64,000 bases of DNA from JBDZVM01 sp040255675 (lineage in GTDB: Bacteria > Actinomycetota > Actinomycetes > Acidothermales > Acidothermaceae): assembly GCA_040255675.1 (NCBI GenBank), contig JBDZVM010000020.1:1-64000 (forward strand). Reading direction: 5' to 3'. Below are positions 8,323 to 16,571 of the stretch, piece by piece. Below the pieces are notes generated by a model. The model was not told the origin of the DNA, did not search any database, and saw only the letters and a list, made by a program, of their open reading frames with translations. A program made the position numbers and the translations under genes. Every line of letters begins with the position of its first letter. Position 1 is the stretch's first letter.

Positions 8323-9855
8323 ATGCCACCCGTCAATTCCGGCGGCCCCGCTGCCCCGCCCGCATCAGCGGGCCGCCTAGCCTTCAGTTCGTCACCATCG
8401 GCGCGAGCGTCCGTGGGGAGAGTGCGCCCTGCCCGTCCTGCCCGTCGTACGTACGCGCTCGCCGTCATCTTGTTGTGCCAGCTCATGGTCGTGCTCGACG
8501 CCACGATCGTGAACATAGCCCTGCCCGACATCCAAACTGATCTGCGCTTCAGCCGCACCGATCTTTCCTGGGTGCTTAACGCGTACGCGCTCACGTTCGG
8601 CGGTCTGCTGCTGCTCGGTGCCCGCGCGGGAGATCTGTTCGGACGACGCAGGATTTTCCTGGCCGGCGTGGGCCTGTTCACCCTCGCCTCCCTGGCCGGA
8701 GGGCTCACCACGTCGTCCGGGCTCTTGCTCGCGGCCCGCGCCGTGCAAGGGATCGGCGCGGCCGCGGCGTCGCCGTCCGCGCTCGCTTTGTTGATGATCA
8801 GTTTTCGCGAAGGGGGCGAGCGCGCCCGAGCGCTGGCGCTTTACGCCGCTGTGTCGATTGGCGGCAGCGCGGTCGGACTGATCGCCGGGGGCGTGCTCGT
8901 GGAGTGGACGTCGTGGCGATGGGTGTTCTTCGTGAACGTCCCGATCGGCATCGCGCTCATCGTGCTGGCCCGGCGCGCGTTGCCCGAGACGTCGGCGCAA
9001 CGGGGATCGATCGACATCGCGGGCGCGCTGACGTCGACCCTCGGCATGAGCGCGCTCGTGTTCGGGTTCGTGCACGCGGCCTCCGACGGCTGGGGCGCCG
9101 GGCTGACCGAGGCGTCATTCGCCGTAGGCGCGGTCTTACTCGGCGCCTTCATTTTGGTAGAGACGACAGCTCGTACGCCAATTACTCCGCTCCGCTTGTT
9201 TGCCGATCGTGATCGCGCTTTCTCTTACGCCGCAAGGCTTCTCATCATGGGCGCGATGTTCGGCATGTTTTTCTTCCTCACCCAGCTGTTGCAAGATGTG
9301 CTCGGATACAGCGCCTTGCGCACCGGTCTCGCGTTCTTGCCTCTCACCGTGATGCTGTTCGCGTTTTCGCAACTTGCCGCGCGCGTATTGCTGCCGCGGG
9401 TAGGCGGGCGGCGGTTGATGGTCGGAGGCTTGAGCCTATCGGCCGTCGGCGTGCTGTCGCTTTCGCAGCTTTCGCAGCAGAGTTCGTATTGGCTGGTGCT
9501 GGTCGGACTGGTGTTGTTCGGCTTAGGCAACGGGCTCGCCTTCGTGCCGCTCACCGCGGCGTCGCTCGCGGGGGTCGACCCCGCCGACGCCGGCGCCGCG
9601 TCGGGGCTCGTGAACGTGATGCAGCAACTCGGCGGCTCGGTGGGGCTTGCCGTTCTCGTCACGGTGTTCGGGACGGCGGCTCGCGGCGCGCACGGCAGCG
9701 CGTCGCACGCTTTTGTCGTGGGGGCCGATCAGGCGTTCACGGTCGCTGGCCTGATGCTGGCTCTCGCCGTGGCGATGGTTGCCGCCATGCGATCGCCGCG
9801 CAGGCCCGAAGCGGAAGCCGAGCCGGACGTCGACGTGGAGCTAGCGGCGGCATAG
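8323..9855 (+). CDS. DHA2-family (14-TM) MFS multidrug efflux transporter
   Basis: A 510-residue membrane protein, preceded by GGAGAG. After a 40-residue Pro/Ala-rich head there are about 14 hydrophobic segments. Motif A appears as GARAGDLFGRRR, motif B in LLAARAVQGIGAAAASP and motif C in GGSAVGLIAGGVLVEW. LDATIVNIALP in the first membrane span is the classic EmrB/QacA signature. Such pumps export drugs or toxic metabolites with proton antiport. The divergent TetR and the operator pair support inducible resistance. The substrate is unknown. Confidence 0.9.
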   Translation: MPPVNSGGPAAPPASAGRLAFSSSPSARASVGRVRPARPARRTYALAVILLCQLMVVLDATIVNIALPDIQTDLRFSRTDLSWVLNAYALTFGGLLLLGARAGDLFGRRRIFLAGVGLFTLASLAGGLTTSSGLLLAARAVQGIGAAAASPSALALLMISFREGGERARALALYAAVSIGGSAVGLIAGGVLVEWTSWRWVFFVNVPIGIALIVLARRALPETSAQRGSIDIAGALTSTLGMSALVFGFVHAASDGWGAGLTEASFAVGAVLLGAFILVETTARTPITPLRLFADRDRAFSYAARLLIMGAMFGMFFFLTQLLQDVLGYSALRTGLAFLPLTVMLFAFSQLAARVLLPRVGGRRLMVGGLSLSAVGVLSLSQLSQQSSYWLVLVGLVLFGLGNGLAFVPLTAASLAGVDPADAGAASGLVNVMQQLGGSVGLAVLVTVFGTAARGAHGSASHAFVVGADQAFTVAGLMLALAVAMVAAMRSPRRPEAEAEPDVDVELAAA

Positions 9856-9884
9856 CCAGCCGCGCCGACGCTCGCCGCCCACTC

Positions 9885-9936
9885 GTGATCGCGAAGACAA
9901 TTTTGCGCCTATGGGGGTAAGAGTCTTCGTGATCAC
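9885..9936. terminator. Possible bidirectional terminator (14-bp imperfect inverted repeat)
   Basis: GTGATCGCGAAGAC (9885-9898) pairs with GTCTTCGTGATCAC (9923-9936) with one mismatch around a 24-base loop. It lies between convergent genes and overlaps the last codon of the minus-strand lipoprotein gene. No clear T-run follows, so termination is only likely by position. Confidence 0.4.
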
Positions 9937-11120
9937 GGCACTGGGGCGGCCGACGGCGATGCCGGGACGGCGGACGGCACTGGGGCGGCCGAGGGTGGAA
10001 CCGGCGGGACGGCGATCGGCGAGCTCGTCACCGTTCCGCCGCCGACACCCGCCTGGCCGCGACCGCCACCAGACGTCGCGCCGTCGTCGATGTAGGCCGG
10101 GTCGACGGCGACGACAGGGATTGGCTCGGCCGATCCGTCGACCGTGAAGAACCACGCCGGCACCAAGACGGGCTCGCCGGCGTCCAGGCGAAGCTGCAAG
10201 CCCAGCGTGCCGCCGGTGATTCTCGTCGGTTCAGGGGGCGGGCACGAGGATGGCGCGGGGTCAGCTGGACAGTACCCACCAATCATCGGCCGCGGCTGGT
10301 TTTGCAGATCGTCGAACGCCGCTTTCGCGGTGCGCAGCGGGTAATCGTCACCGCCCTCAGGCAAGAGGACGAGCCCGTGTGCGGCCCTGATTCCGCGGCC
10401 GTCGACGTCGACCTGGGTGTCGAGCCCGGCCGTAGGCAGCGACCCGATCGTCGGGGAAACGATGAGCGTCGAATAGTCGGGAAAACCGCGCATCACTCGC
10501 TCCGCGCCGCCGAGGTGCAAGCTCGCGAGCAGATCGTGCGCCGCGGCCCGGGTTGATGCCTCGTCAGGCCCGGACGCCGGGGGAGGCTCTGCCGTCGTCG
10601 GCTGTGTCACTCCTGGCCTCACCGGCGCGGACGACGGCACGCCCATCGCGCAACCGACGGCGCTGTCGGGATTTCCGTCGACATCAATCATGTAGGGCGG
10701 GCATGCAAGGAGATCGCCGCGCACGTACGCCCATTGGCCGCCTCCGCGATCGCTCACCCGCAACTCGCCGGACGCCGACGCGACGACCCATCCATGCGCG
10801 TGCCTTTGCGGCTGCGCAACGATGCCAACAGCGGCAGCAAGCCGGACGACGTCGTCGTGGCTCGGCCTGTGATCGCCGTCCCAGCGCCAGACTTGGGCGT
10901 GTGTTGGCTGGTCGGGTAGCGCGCCGCCGAGCACGTAGCCGGCCTCGGCGATCGCGGCTGCCATCGCGGGTGCCGCCCCATCGGCGCCCGTCACCAAACC
11001 GATGCGCAGCTTGGGCGGCTGGTGGTTTCGGGCCGAAAGCTGCGAGGCGCACCCGGCCGTGGCGAGGGCGAGTAGAGCGGCACACACCCCGGCCAGCCGG
11101 GTGTTCGACGTCCGACGCAT
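9933..11120 (-). CDS. Predicted secreted lipoprotein of unknown function
   Basis: A 395-residue protein starting at ATG 11120, which has AAGGGAGAA just ahead; a longer in-frame reading back to 11225 lacks such a site. Residues 1-24 form a lipoprotein signal ending LATAGCAS. The mature part contains a segment WRWDGDHRPSHDDVVRLAAAVG, a Pro-rich stretch near the middle, and a region about 150 residues from the end with AGEPVLVPAWFFTVDGS. The last 40 residues are low-complexity Pro/Ala/Val. Several Cys pairs (SCPPPEP and CPPYMIDVDG areas) suggest an exported, disulphide-containing domain. The family is not recognised. It is convergent with the efflux gene and divergent from the GNAT gene. Confidence 0.65.
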   Translation of the reverse strand: MRRTSNTRLAGVCAALLALATAGCASQLSARNHQPPKLRIGLVTGADGAAPAMAAAIAEAGYVLGGALPDQPTHAQVWRWDGDHRPSHDDVVRLAAAVGIVAQPQRHAHGWVVASASGELRVSDRGGGQWAYVRGDLLACPPYMIDVDGNPDSAVGCAMGVPSSAPVRPGVTQPTTAEPPPASGPDEASTRAAAHDLLASLHLGGAERVMRGFPDYSTLIVSPTIGSLPTAGLDTQVDVDGRGIRAAHGLVLLPEGGDDYPLRTAKAAFDDLQNQPRPMIGGYCPADPAPSSCPPPEPTRITGGTLGLQLRLDAGEPVLVPAWFFTVDGSAEPIPVVAVDPAYIDDGATSGGGRGQAGVGGGTVTSSPIAVPPVPPSAAPVPSAVPASPSAAPVP

Positions 11121-11216
11121 GAAGTTCTCCCTTGCGCGCCGGCGGATTTGCTCACCGGTTGAGCGATCCGACGTGGCGGGCGGCGGTTCGGTTCCGGCGT
11201 CCGCTAGAAAAGTGGC

Positions 11217-11747
11217 ATGAAACACGTGGCCGCGTTTCGCGACGCGACGCTAGCCGATGTCGACGAGATCGTTCAGCTCGTCGAGTCTGCCTACCGCGGC
11301 GAGACAAGCAGAGCGGGCTGGACGACGGAAGCGGATCTCCTTGCTGGCCAACGTACCGATGCCGCCGCGGTGCGCGACATCGTCGAATCACCGGATGCCC
11401 GGCTGTTGCTCGCCGTCGACGGCGACGCGTTGCTGGCTTGCTGCCAACTCGAACGCCGCGGCGCTGACACCGCGTATTTCGGCATGTTCGCGGTGCGGCC
11501 GGGATTGCAGGGCGACGGTCTCGGCAAGCTCGTCTTGGCGGAGGCCGAGCGTCTCGCGCGCGACGAGTGGCGCGCCTCGCTGATGCGCATGACGGTAATC
11601 GCTCAACGGCTCGAGCTCATCGCGTGGTACGAGCGGCGCGGTTATCGCGCGACGGGTGAGGCTCGTCCTTTTCCTTATGGTGACGAAAGATTCGGGCTTC
11701 CGCGCCGTGACGATCTGCATTTCGTCGTTCTCGCGAAACGCTTGTGA
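11217..11747 (+). CDS. GNAT-family N-acetyltransferase
   Basis: A 176-residue GNAT protein. The acetyl-CoA-binding motif A is visible in FGMFAVRPGLQGDGLGKLV (R/Q-x-x-G-x-G/A-type pyrophosphate loop), with beta strands before it and a YERRGYRATGEARPFPYGDE C-terminal segment typical of small-molecule or peptide acetyltransferases. It would transfer acetyl from acetyl-CoA to an amine; the substrate is unknown. It ends one base before the convergent LLM oxidoreductase gene, so the two transcripts overlap or share a terminator. Confidence 0.82.
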   Translation: MKHVAAFRDATLADVDEIVQLVESAYRGETSRAGWTTEADLLAGQRTDAAAVRDIVESPDARLLLAVDGDALLACCQLERRGADTAYFGMFAVRPGLQGDGLGKLVLAEAERLARDEWRASLMRMTVIAQRLELIAWYERRGYRATGEARPFPYGDERFGLPRRDDLHFVVLAKRL

Positions 11748-11748
11748 G

Positions 11749-12672
11749 TTACGGCAGTTGTGGCGCCACCTTCGACGCGATCACGTCGAGATGGCCGAGA
11801 TCGGCGAGGTCGAGTATTTGCAGAAACAACCGCGTGACCCCGATCTCGGCGAACCGGCCGATTTGATCGGCCACCTGATCGGGAGTTCCGAAAAGTGGCG
11901 GCGTATGCCCGATGTTTTCGGCTCTGGTGGCGGCTGCTTCGGCCGTGCGGCCGCAAGCGATCGTCTGCGCCGCGGACAAGACGAGCGGGCGACGCCCGCT
12001 CGCCGCTCGCCCGGATTCGACGGAAAGCAGTCGCACGCGCTCAAAACATTGCCGCGTCTCGTCGAGGCTCGCGAACGGCACGTTGAACTCGTCGGCGAAT
12101 TTCACCGCGAGGGCAGGCGTGCGACGCTTGCCGCGGCCGCCGACGATGACAGGCGGAGCAGGTGATTGCGCGGGTTTCGGCAGCGCGGGCGAGTCGGCTA
12201 ATTGGTAATAGGCGCCCGAGAAGTCGAACTGCTCGCCGACGGGTGTTTGCCACAGGCCGGTGACGATCGCGAGCTGCTCCTCGAGCCGGTCGAAGCGTTC
12301 GGCGACCGGCGGAAACGGGATACCGTAGGCGGTGTGCTCGCGCTCGAACCAGCCCGCGCCGAGCCCGAGTTCGATACGTCCGTCGCTCATATGGTCGACG
12401 CTCGCCACCGCGATTGCCAGCGGGCCGGGAAGGCGAAACGTGGCGGCGCTCACCATCGTGCCGAGTCGCAGTCGCGACGTCTCGACGGCGAGGCCGGCGA
12501 GCGTCGTCCAAGCGTCGGTGGGGCCTGGAAGCCCGAGGTCGGCCCGCATCGTCGCGTAATGGTCGGAGCGAAAAAAGCCGTCGAAACCTTGCTCTTCAGC
12601 GTGCTTGGCCATGCGTGCCTGGTCGGCGTAGGAGGCGCCGAACTGCGGTTCGATCATGACGACGAGGCGCAT
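11749..12672 (-). CDS. LLM-class F420-dependent oxidoreductase
   Basis: A 307-residue luciferase-like (TIM-barrel) protein. It shows the N-terminal MRLVVMIEPQFG strand, the EEQGFDGFFRSDHY loop, LRLGTMVSAATFRLPGPLAIAVAS, and GRIELGLGAGWFEREHTAYG, which is the signature of actinobacterial F420-dependent members. PAPPVIVGGRGKRRTPALAVKFADEFN corresponds to the late coenzyme-binding strand. It would reduce or oxidise a small molecule using F420H2/F420. The substrate is not predictable. It is divergent from the P-loop kinase gene with a 59-base gap. Confidence 0.85.
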   Translation of the reverse strand: MRLVVMIEPQFGASYADQARMAKHAEEQGFDGFFRSDHYATMRADLGLPGPTDAWTTLAGLAVETSRLRLGTMVSAATFRLPGPLAIAVASVDHMSDGRIELGLGAGWFEREHTAYGIPFPPVAERFDRLEEQLAIVTGLWQTPVGEQFDFSGAYYQLADSPALPKPAQSPAPPVIVGGRGKRRTPALAVKFADEFNVPFASLDETRQCFERVRLLSVESGRAASGRRPLVLSAAQTIACGRTAEAAATRAENIGHTPPLFGTPDQVADQIGRFAEIGVTRLFLQILDLADLGHLDVIASKVAPQLP

Positions 12673-12731
12673 GCTGTCACCCTTTCACGCGGCATACCGG
12701 CTAGCCTGCCCGCTCTGTCAGACTGCGGGAC

Positions 12732-13367
12732 ATGACACCGCCGTCCGTCGATCGTCACGATATCGAGGCGCTGCTCGCCCGAGCGCGTGCCCTGATGTCG
12801 CGAGGCGGACGGCGCCTGCTCGGCATTGCCGGAGCACCCGGCGCGGGCAAGTCGACCCTCGCCGAGTTCGTCGTCGAGGCGCTCGCGCCTGACGCCGTGC
12901 TCGTGCCGATGGATGGATTTCACCTTGCCGAGGCACAGTTGCGTGGGCTCGGAATCGACGAGCGCAAAGGTGCCATCGACACCTTTGACGCCGGCGGATT
13001 CGTCGCGATGCTGCGACGGCTGCGTGACGCGAGCGAACCGGTGGTTTACGCGCCGACTTTTCGACGCGAGATCGAAGAGCCGATCGCGGGCGCGATCCGC
13101 GTGCCTCGCGAAATACCGCTCGTCGTCACCGAAGGCAACTACTTGCTCGCCACCGACGGCGTCTGGGCGCAAGTGCGGGGGATTATCGACGAAATTTGGT
13201 TCGTCGAACTCGACGACGACGTACGGCTCGATCGTTTGATCAATCGGCATATGCGTTACGGACGTAGCGAGCTGGCCGCGCGGGCGCGCGCATTAGGAAG
13301 CGATCAGCGCAACGCGGAGTTCGTGGCGGCTGGCCGGGCGAGGGCGGACGTGCTCGTCGTCGGATAA
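12732..13367 (+). CDS. P-loop nucleoside/nucleotide kinase-like protein (uridine kinase-like)
   Basis: A 211-residue cytoplasmic protein with a Walker A motif GAPGAGKST near residue 36, MDGFHLAEAQL (the substrate-binding DGFH segment of uridine kinase and pantothenate kinase relatives), and VVTEGNYLL preceding a lid with RLINRHMRYGRS. The order is that of the phosphoribulokinase/uridine kinase superfamily. Proteins of this size in actinobacteria are usually annotated only as nucleoside/nucleotide kinase family. A sugar or nucleoside 5'-phosphorylation role is likely; the substrate is undefined. Confidence 0.8.
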   Translation: MTPPSVDRHDIEALLARARALMSRGGRRLLGIAGAPGAGKSTLAEFVVEALAPDAVLVPMDGFHLAEAQLRGLGIDERKGAIDTFDAGGFVAMLRRLRDASEPVVYAPTFRREIEEPIAGAIRVPREIPLVVTEGNYLLATDGVWAQVRGIIDEIWFVELDDDVRLDRLINRHMRYGRSELAARARALGSDQRNAEFVAAGRARADVLVVG

Positions 13368-13589
13368 CCGGCAGCGCCTTTTCTTTTCACAGATGACAAT
13401 CGCGTGACGGCCGTTGCCAACCGCGCCGGGTTTTGCGTAACAGAACGGAAACCTTGCGCGCGCGAGCATCCAAACCATTGTGGGGAGCGTCTTTTCGGTC
13501 ACAGGTCTTGCGGAGATCGCTGCCGGGACCTTCGGCCGTTGCCGAAGTAGCCGCGGCAGGGGACTCTGCAAGGAGACGCGAGGAAGAAG
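13368..13589. promoter_or_regulatory. Leader region of the L,D-transpeptidase gene with nested hairpin
   Basis: A nested stem lies 30 bases ahead of the start: outer CTGCCG (13520-13525) with CGGCAG (13554-13559), inner CTTCGG (13530-13535) with CCGAAG (13542-13547). I looked for the conserved core of the cyclic-di-AMP riboswitch, common upstream of actinobacterial cell-wall genes, and did not see it. A structured leader is all that can be claimed. Confidence 0.3.
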
Positions 13590-14483
13590 TTGAGTTTAAT
13601 GCGCCGCACGTTCGGTCGTCCGTCGAATTTCGCCAAGAGAATTCTGCCGGCAATCTTGGTGTCGGTGGCGCTCGCGGCCGCGTTGGTCTCGTGTCGTGCC
13701 CCGTCGTCTCCTCGCACGTCGCCGGCACCGGTCACGGCGGTGACGCCATCGACAACACCGGCACCGACAACACCGGCACCGACAACACCGGCACCGACAA
13801 CACCTACGCCGGTGACGCCGACCACGCCGGCGCCAACGAGGTCGGCACCCACGACACCGCCACCCACCACGCCCGCCCCCAGCGGGCCGCGGTTGGCGCA
13901 ACTGGGCGACCAGGGTGACGACGTGCTCGCGTTGCAGAAACGGCTTAGCGCGTTGGGCTATTGGCTTGGAACTCCAGACGGCACATTCGGCAACCTCACC
14001 GAGCAGGCGGTGTACGCGTTGCAAAAGGCCGCCGGTTTGCAACGTGACGGCATCGTCGGTGCCAAGACCAGGCAGGCGCTCGACGACGGCGTGCGTCCGG
14101 CGGCGCGCAACCTCGCGGGAAATGTGATCCAGATCGATCTGAAACGTCAACTGCTGATGTTTACGACCGACGGAAAAGTCACCTGGATTTTGAACACGTC
14201 GACCGGCGGCGGATACACGTACACGAGTCGCGGCGAGACACACCAGGCGGTCACGCCGACTGGCTCGTACTCCGTGTTCCGGCAAGTCGAGGGATGGGAC
14301 ACGTCGCCGCTCGGCCAGTTGTGGCGGCCGAAGTACTTTAACGGCGGGATCGCCTTGCACGGCTACGGGTCAGTCCCGCCGTATGCCGCCTCGCACGGAT
14401 GCGTGCGCGTCAGCATCGACGCCATGAACTGGATCTGGGACGACGGCATGGCGCCGATCGGCCAGCGAGTCGTCGTCTTTTGA
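13590..14483 (+). CDS. L,D-transpeptidase lipoprotein with peptidoglycan-binding domain
   Basis: A 297-residue envelope enzyme. The TTG at 13590 is favoured because GAGGAAG lies 5-6 bases ahead; ATG 13599 is an alternative. A signal ends in the lipobox LVSC, followed by a Thr/Pro linker built from a 15-base repeat (gacaacaccggcacc, three exact copies from 13751). A PG_binding_1 domain (LGDQGDDVLALQKRLSALGYW) precedes the YkuD catalytic domain, whose active site is HGYGS...SHGCVRV with the catalytic Cys. It would form 3-3 peptidoglycan cross-links or attach proteins to the wall. The repeat number in the linker is likely to vary between strains. Confidence 0.92.
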   Translation: MSLMRRTFGRPSNFAKRILPAILVSVALAAALVSCRAPSSPRTSPAPVTAVTPSTTPAPTTPAPTTPAPTTPTPVTPTTPAPTRSAPTTPPPTTPAPSGPRLAQLGDQGDDVLALQKRLSALGYWLGTPDGTFGNLTEQAVYALQKAAGLQRDGIVGAKTRQALDDGVRPAARNLAGNVIQIDLKRQLLMFTTDGKVTWILNTSTGGGYTYTSRGETHQAVTPTGSYSVFRQVEGWDTSPLGQLWRPKYFNGGIALHGYGSVPPYAASHGCVRVSIDAMNWIWDDGMAPIGQRVVVF

Positions 14484-14542
14484 GGCTTGCCTAAGGCTCG
14501 TATTGCGCGCTGATCGGCCGATCTTCCTTCATACTGAGCCGG

Positions 14543-16159
14543 ATGCTTGCCGCCCTTCGACGTCGCGCGCTGTCCGCGTGCGCTTTGATCGTCGTCCCAG
14601 CTTTGATCTCCTCGTGTACGTCCGGAGCACGCGACCGCGACGCGTCGGCCGATTCGCCGTCGTCCGCGTTGTCGAGCGTTTCACCCACGCCGACACCGAC
14701 ACCCACGCCGACGCCCCTCGCGGCCGTGGCGCACGCGCCCGCCGCCGCGACGCGCGTGATCGCCGCGCCGACCGCTCAGCAGGCGTCGATCGACGTCAGC
14801 TCAGCGTTGTTCGCGTCGTCACCGGTCGCGGTTGTCGCCGCGCCTGAGGACGCCTCCGTGTCGAGGGCCGCGCGAATCGCGGAAAAACTCGGTGTTCCGC
14901 TTCTTGTCGGCGACGCCGCGAACGAGCCGAACGACCCGAACGAAACCGCGCCGGTCAGCGGCTCATCTCCATCGTCGCCTTCGCGATCGATGCGCACGGC
15001 GCTCGACGACGAGTTGCGCCGACTCGGCACGAGCGACGTTGTCTCGGTGGGCAATCCGCAAAGACCCGACGCCGTGAGCGTGATTGACGACGGTGGCGTG
15101 CTTCCTCTCACCGCGCCGCCGCAACCGGTGCGGGGCACCACCGTCCTCGTCGACGCCCCGGCCGACATGACCGCGACTGCCGCCGCCGCGACCGCGCGGG
15201 CTGCCGGTGCCGCCGTTGTCGACGTCCGCGGCGGTGATCCGCGCGGCGACCCGCACGCGATCGCTGCCCTGGCGCACGCGCCGCTTCAGCATGTTGTCGC
15301 GGTGGGCAAAGGTTTCGGTTCCGCGGAGCAAGTCGCGTCGCGGGTCGCGGTCGCGCATGCCGGCGCGCAATTGCCCGGTGGCGGTCAACTCGTCTTTCCC
15401 GGACGTCGATTCGTGGCGCTTTACGGGCACCCGGGCGCGGCGGTACTGGGCGTCTTGGGCGAGCAAGACCTTGATGCGAGTATCGCTCGCGTGCAACAGA
15501 TTGCCTCGGCATATCAGCCGTTGAGTGACGTCACCGTGATTCCGACCTTCGAAATCATCGCGACCGTGGCGCAGGGTGCGCCCGGTCGCGACGGGAATTA
15601 CTCGGCGGAATCAAGCGTCGATACGCTCCGCCCTTGGGTCGAAAGGGCCCGAGCGGCCGGACTTTACGTAGTTCTCGATTTGCAGCCCGGACGGGCCGAC
15701 ATTCTCGACCAGGCAAAGCTCTACGCGCCGTTGCTGGCCTATCCCAACGTCGGGTTGGCGGTCGATCCCGAGTGGCAGCTTGGGCCGACTCAGCTGCCGT
15801 TGCATCAGATTGGAAGTATCGATTCGGCGCGCCTCAACGCGCTCGGTGCCTGGCTCGACGCGTTTACCGCATCGAGGCACCTGCCGCAAAAACTGTTGGT
15901 GTTACACCAGTTCCGGTTGTCGATGATCGGTAATGAGGCGGCGTTGCGGACGCACTACGACAACGTCGCGGTACTGATTCACATGGATGGTCAAGGCACC
16001 CAACCGAACAAAGACGCCACCTGGCGCTCGGTCGTCGCGGCCGCGCCGAAAGGGTTGCCGTTCGGCTGGAAGAATTTCTACGACGAAGACCACCCGATGC
16101 TCACGCCCGAGCAGACAATGACGCGAAGTCCCAAGCCGATGATGATCTCGTACCAGTAG
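14543..16159 (+). CDS. Lipoprotein with CW_binding_2-like half and TIM-barrel-like half, unknown function
   Basis: A 538-residue lipoprotein: the signal ends LISSC, followed by a Ser/Pro/Thr linker. The middle (about 75-290) has VAVVAAPEDASVSRAARIAEKLGVPLLVG-type units and VVSVGNP, resembling cell-wall-binding repeat 2 folds. The C-terminal half (about 320-538) reads like a (beta/alpha)8 hydrolase: VIPTFEIIATVAQG, GLYVVLDLQPGRADIL, NVGLAVDPEWQL with acidic residues at strand ends, LLVLHQFRLSMI, and a final MISYQ. Possibly a surface glycan-acting enzyme; no catalytic pair can be assigned with certainty. It follows the L,D-transpeptidase on the same strand. Confidence 0.6.
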   Translation: MLAALRRRALSACALIVVPALISSCTSGARDRDASADSPSSALSSVSPTPTPTPTPTPLAAVAHAPAAATRVIAAPTAQQASIDVSSALFASSPVAVVAAPEDASVSRAARIAEKLGVPLLVGDAANEPNDPNETAPVSGSSPSSPSRSMRTALDDELRRLGTSDVVSVGNPQRPDAVSVIDDGGVLPLTAPPQPVRGTTVLVDAPADMTATAAAATARAAGAAVVDVRGGDPRGDPHAIAALAHAPLQHVVAVGKGFGSAEQVASRVAVAHAGAQLPGGGQLVFPGRRFVALYGHPGAAVLGVLGEQDLDASIARVQQIASAYQPLSDVTVIPTFEIIATVAQGAPGRDGNYSAESSVDTLRPWVERARAAGLYVVLDLQPGRADILDQAKLYAPLLAYPNVGLAVDPEWQLGPTQLPLHQIGSIDSARLNALGAWLDAFTASRHLPQKLLVLHQFRLSMIGNEAALRTHYDNVAVLIHMDGQGTQPNKDATWRSVVAAAPKGLPFGWKNFYDEDHPMLTPEQTMTRSPKPMMISYQ

Positions 16160-16187
16160 GGTTCTCGCTACAAGGAGGTGCGGCGGT

Positions 16188-16571
16188 ATGGGCGAGGAGT
16201 TCACCTACGCCGAAGCGGCCGTGCTGATGCCGAAAGTGCGCGAGGTGGCGGCCGGCATCATCGAGACGCGCGCCGATCTCGCCGAGCTCAGCAACGCGCT
16301 TCGCAACGGGGGCGAGTCGCCGCTCGGCGGCGTTGCCGAAATGAAGGCGCTCGAAGCGCGGTTGCACGAAATGCTCTCGTGGTTTCCCGAGCATGGCATC
16401 GACGTGAAGGGTGCCGCGCCGCTCGTCATCGACTTTCCGTCGCGGTTGCTGGGCGCGCCGGTCTTGCTTTGCTGGCTCGAAGGTGAACACGACCTCGCCT
16501 GGTATCACCACGCGGAACTGGGTTTTCTCGGACGCCGTCGGCTGCCGCCCGAGGTGATGGCCGGGCTTTAG
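16188..16571 (+). CDS. DUF2203 family protein
   Basis: A 127-residue protein preceded by a strong AAGGAGGTG. The sequence FTYAEAAVLMPKVR, then a helical middle, GIDVKGAAPLVIDFPSR and WLEGEHDLAWYHH match the DUF2203 pattern (a small conserved bacterial family, function unknown). The 'W.EGE..' segment with nearby His residues could bind metal. It ends inside the stop region of the convergent methyltransferase gene (4-base overlap). Confidence 0.8.
   Translation: MGEEFTYAEAAVLMPKVREVAAGIIETRADLAELSNALRNGGESPLGGVAEMKALEARLHEMLSWFPEHGIDVKGAAPLVIDFPSRLLGAPVLLCWLEGEHDLAWYHHAELGFLGRRRLPPEVMAGL

Noticed and set aside
13368..13589. Possible cyclic-di-AMP riboswitch before the L,D-transpeptidase gene
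   Set aside because: The conserved core sequences are missing; only a simple nested hairpin is present.
13751..13810. Regular 15-base units resembling a short-repeat array
   Set aside because: They are coding Thr/Pro linker repeats, without spacers; not CRISPR.
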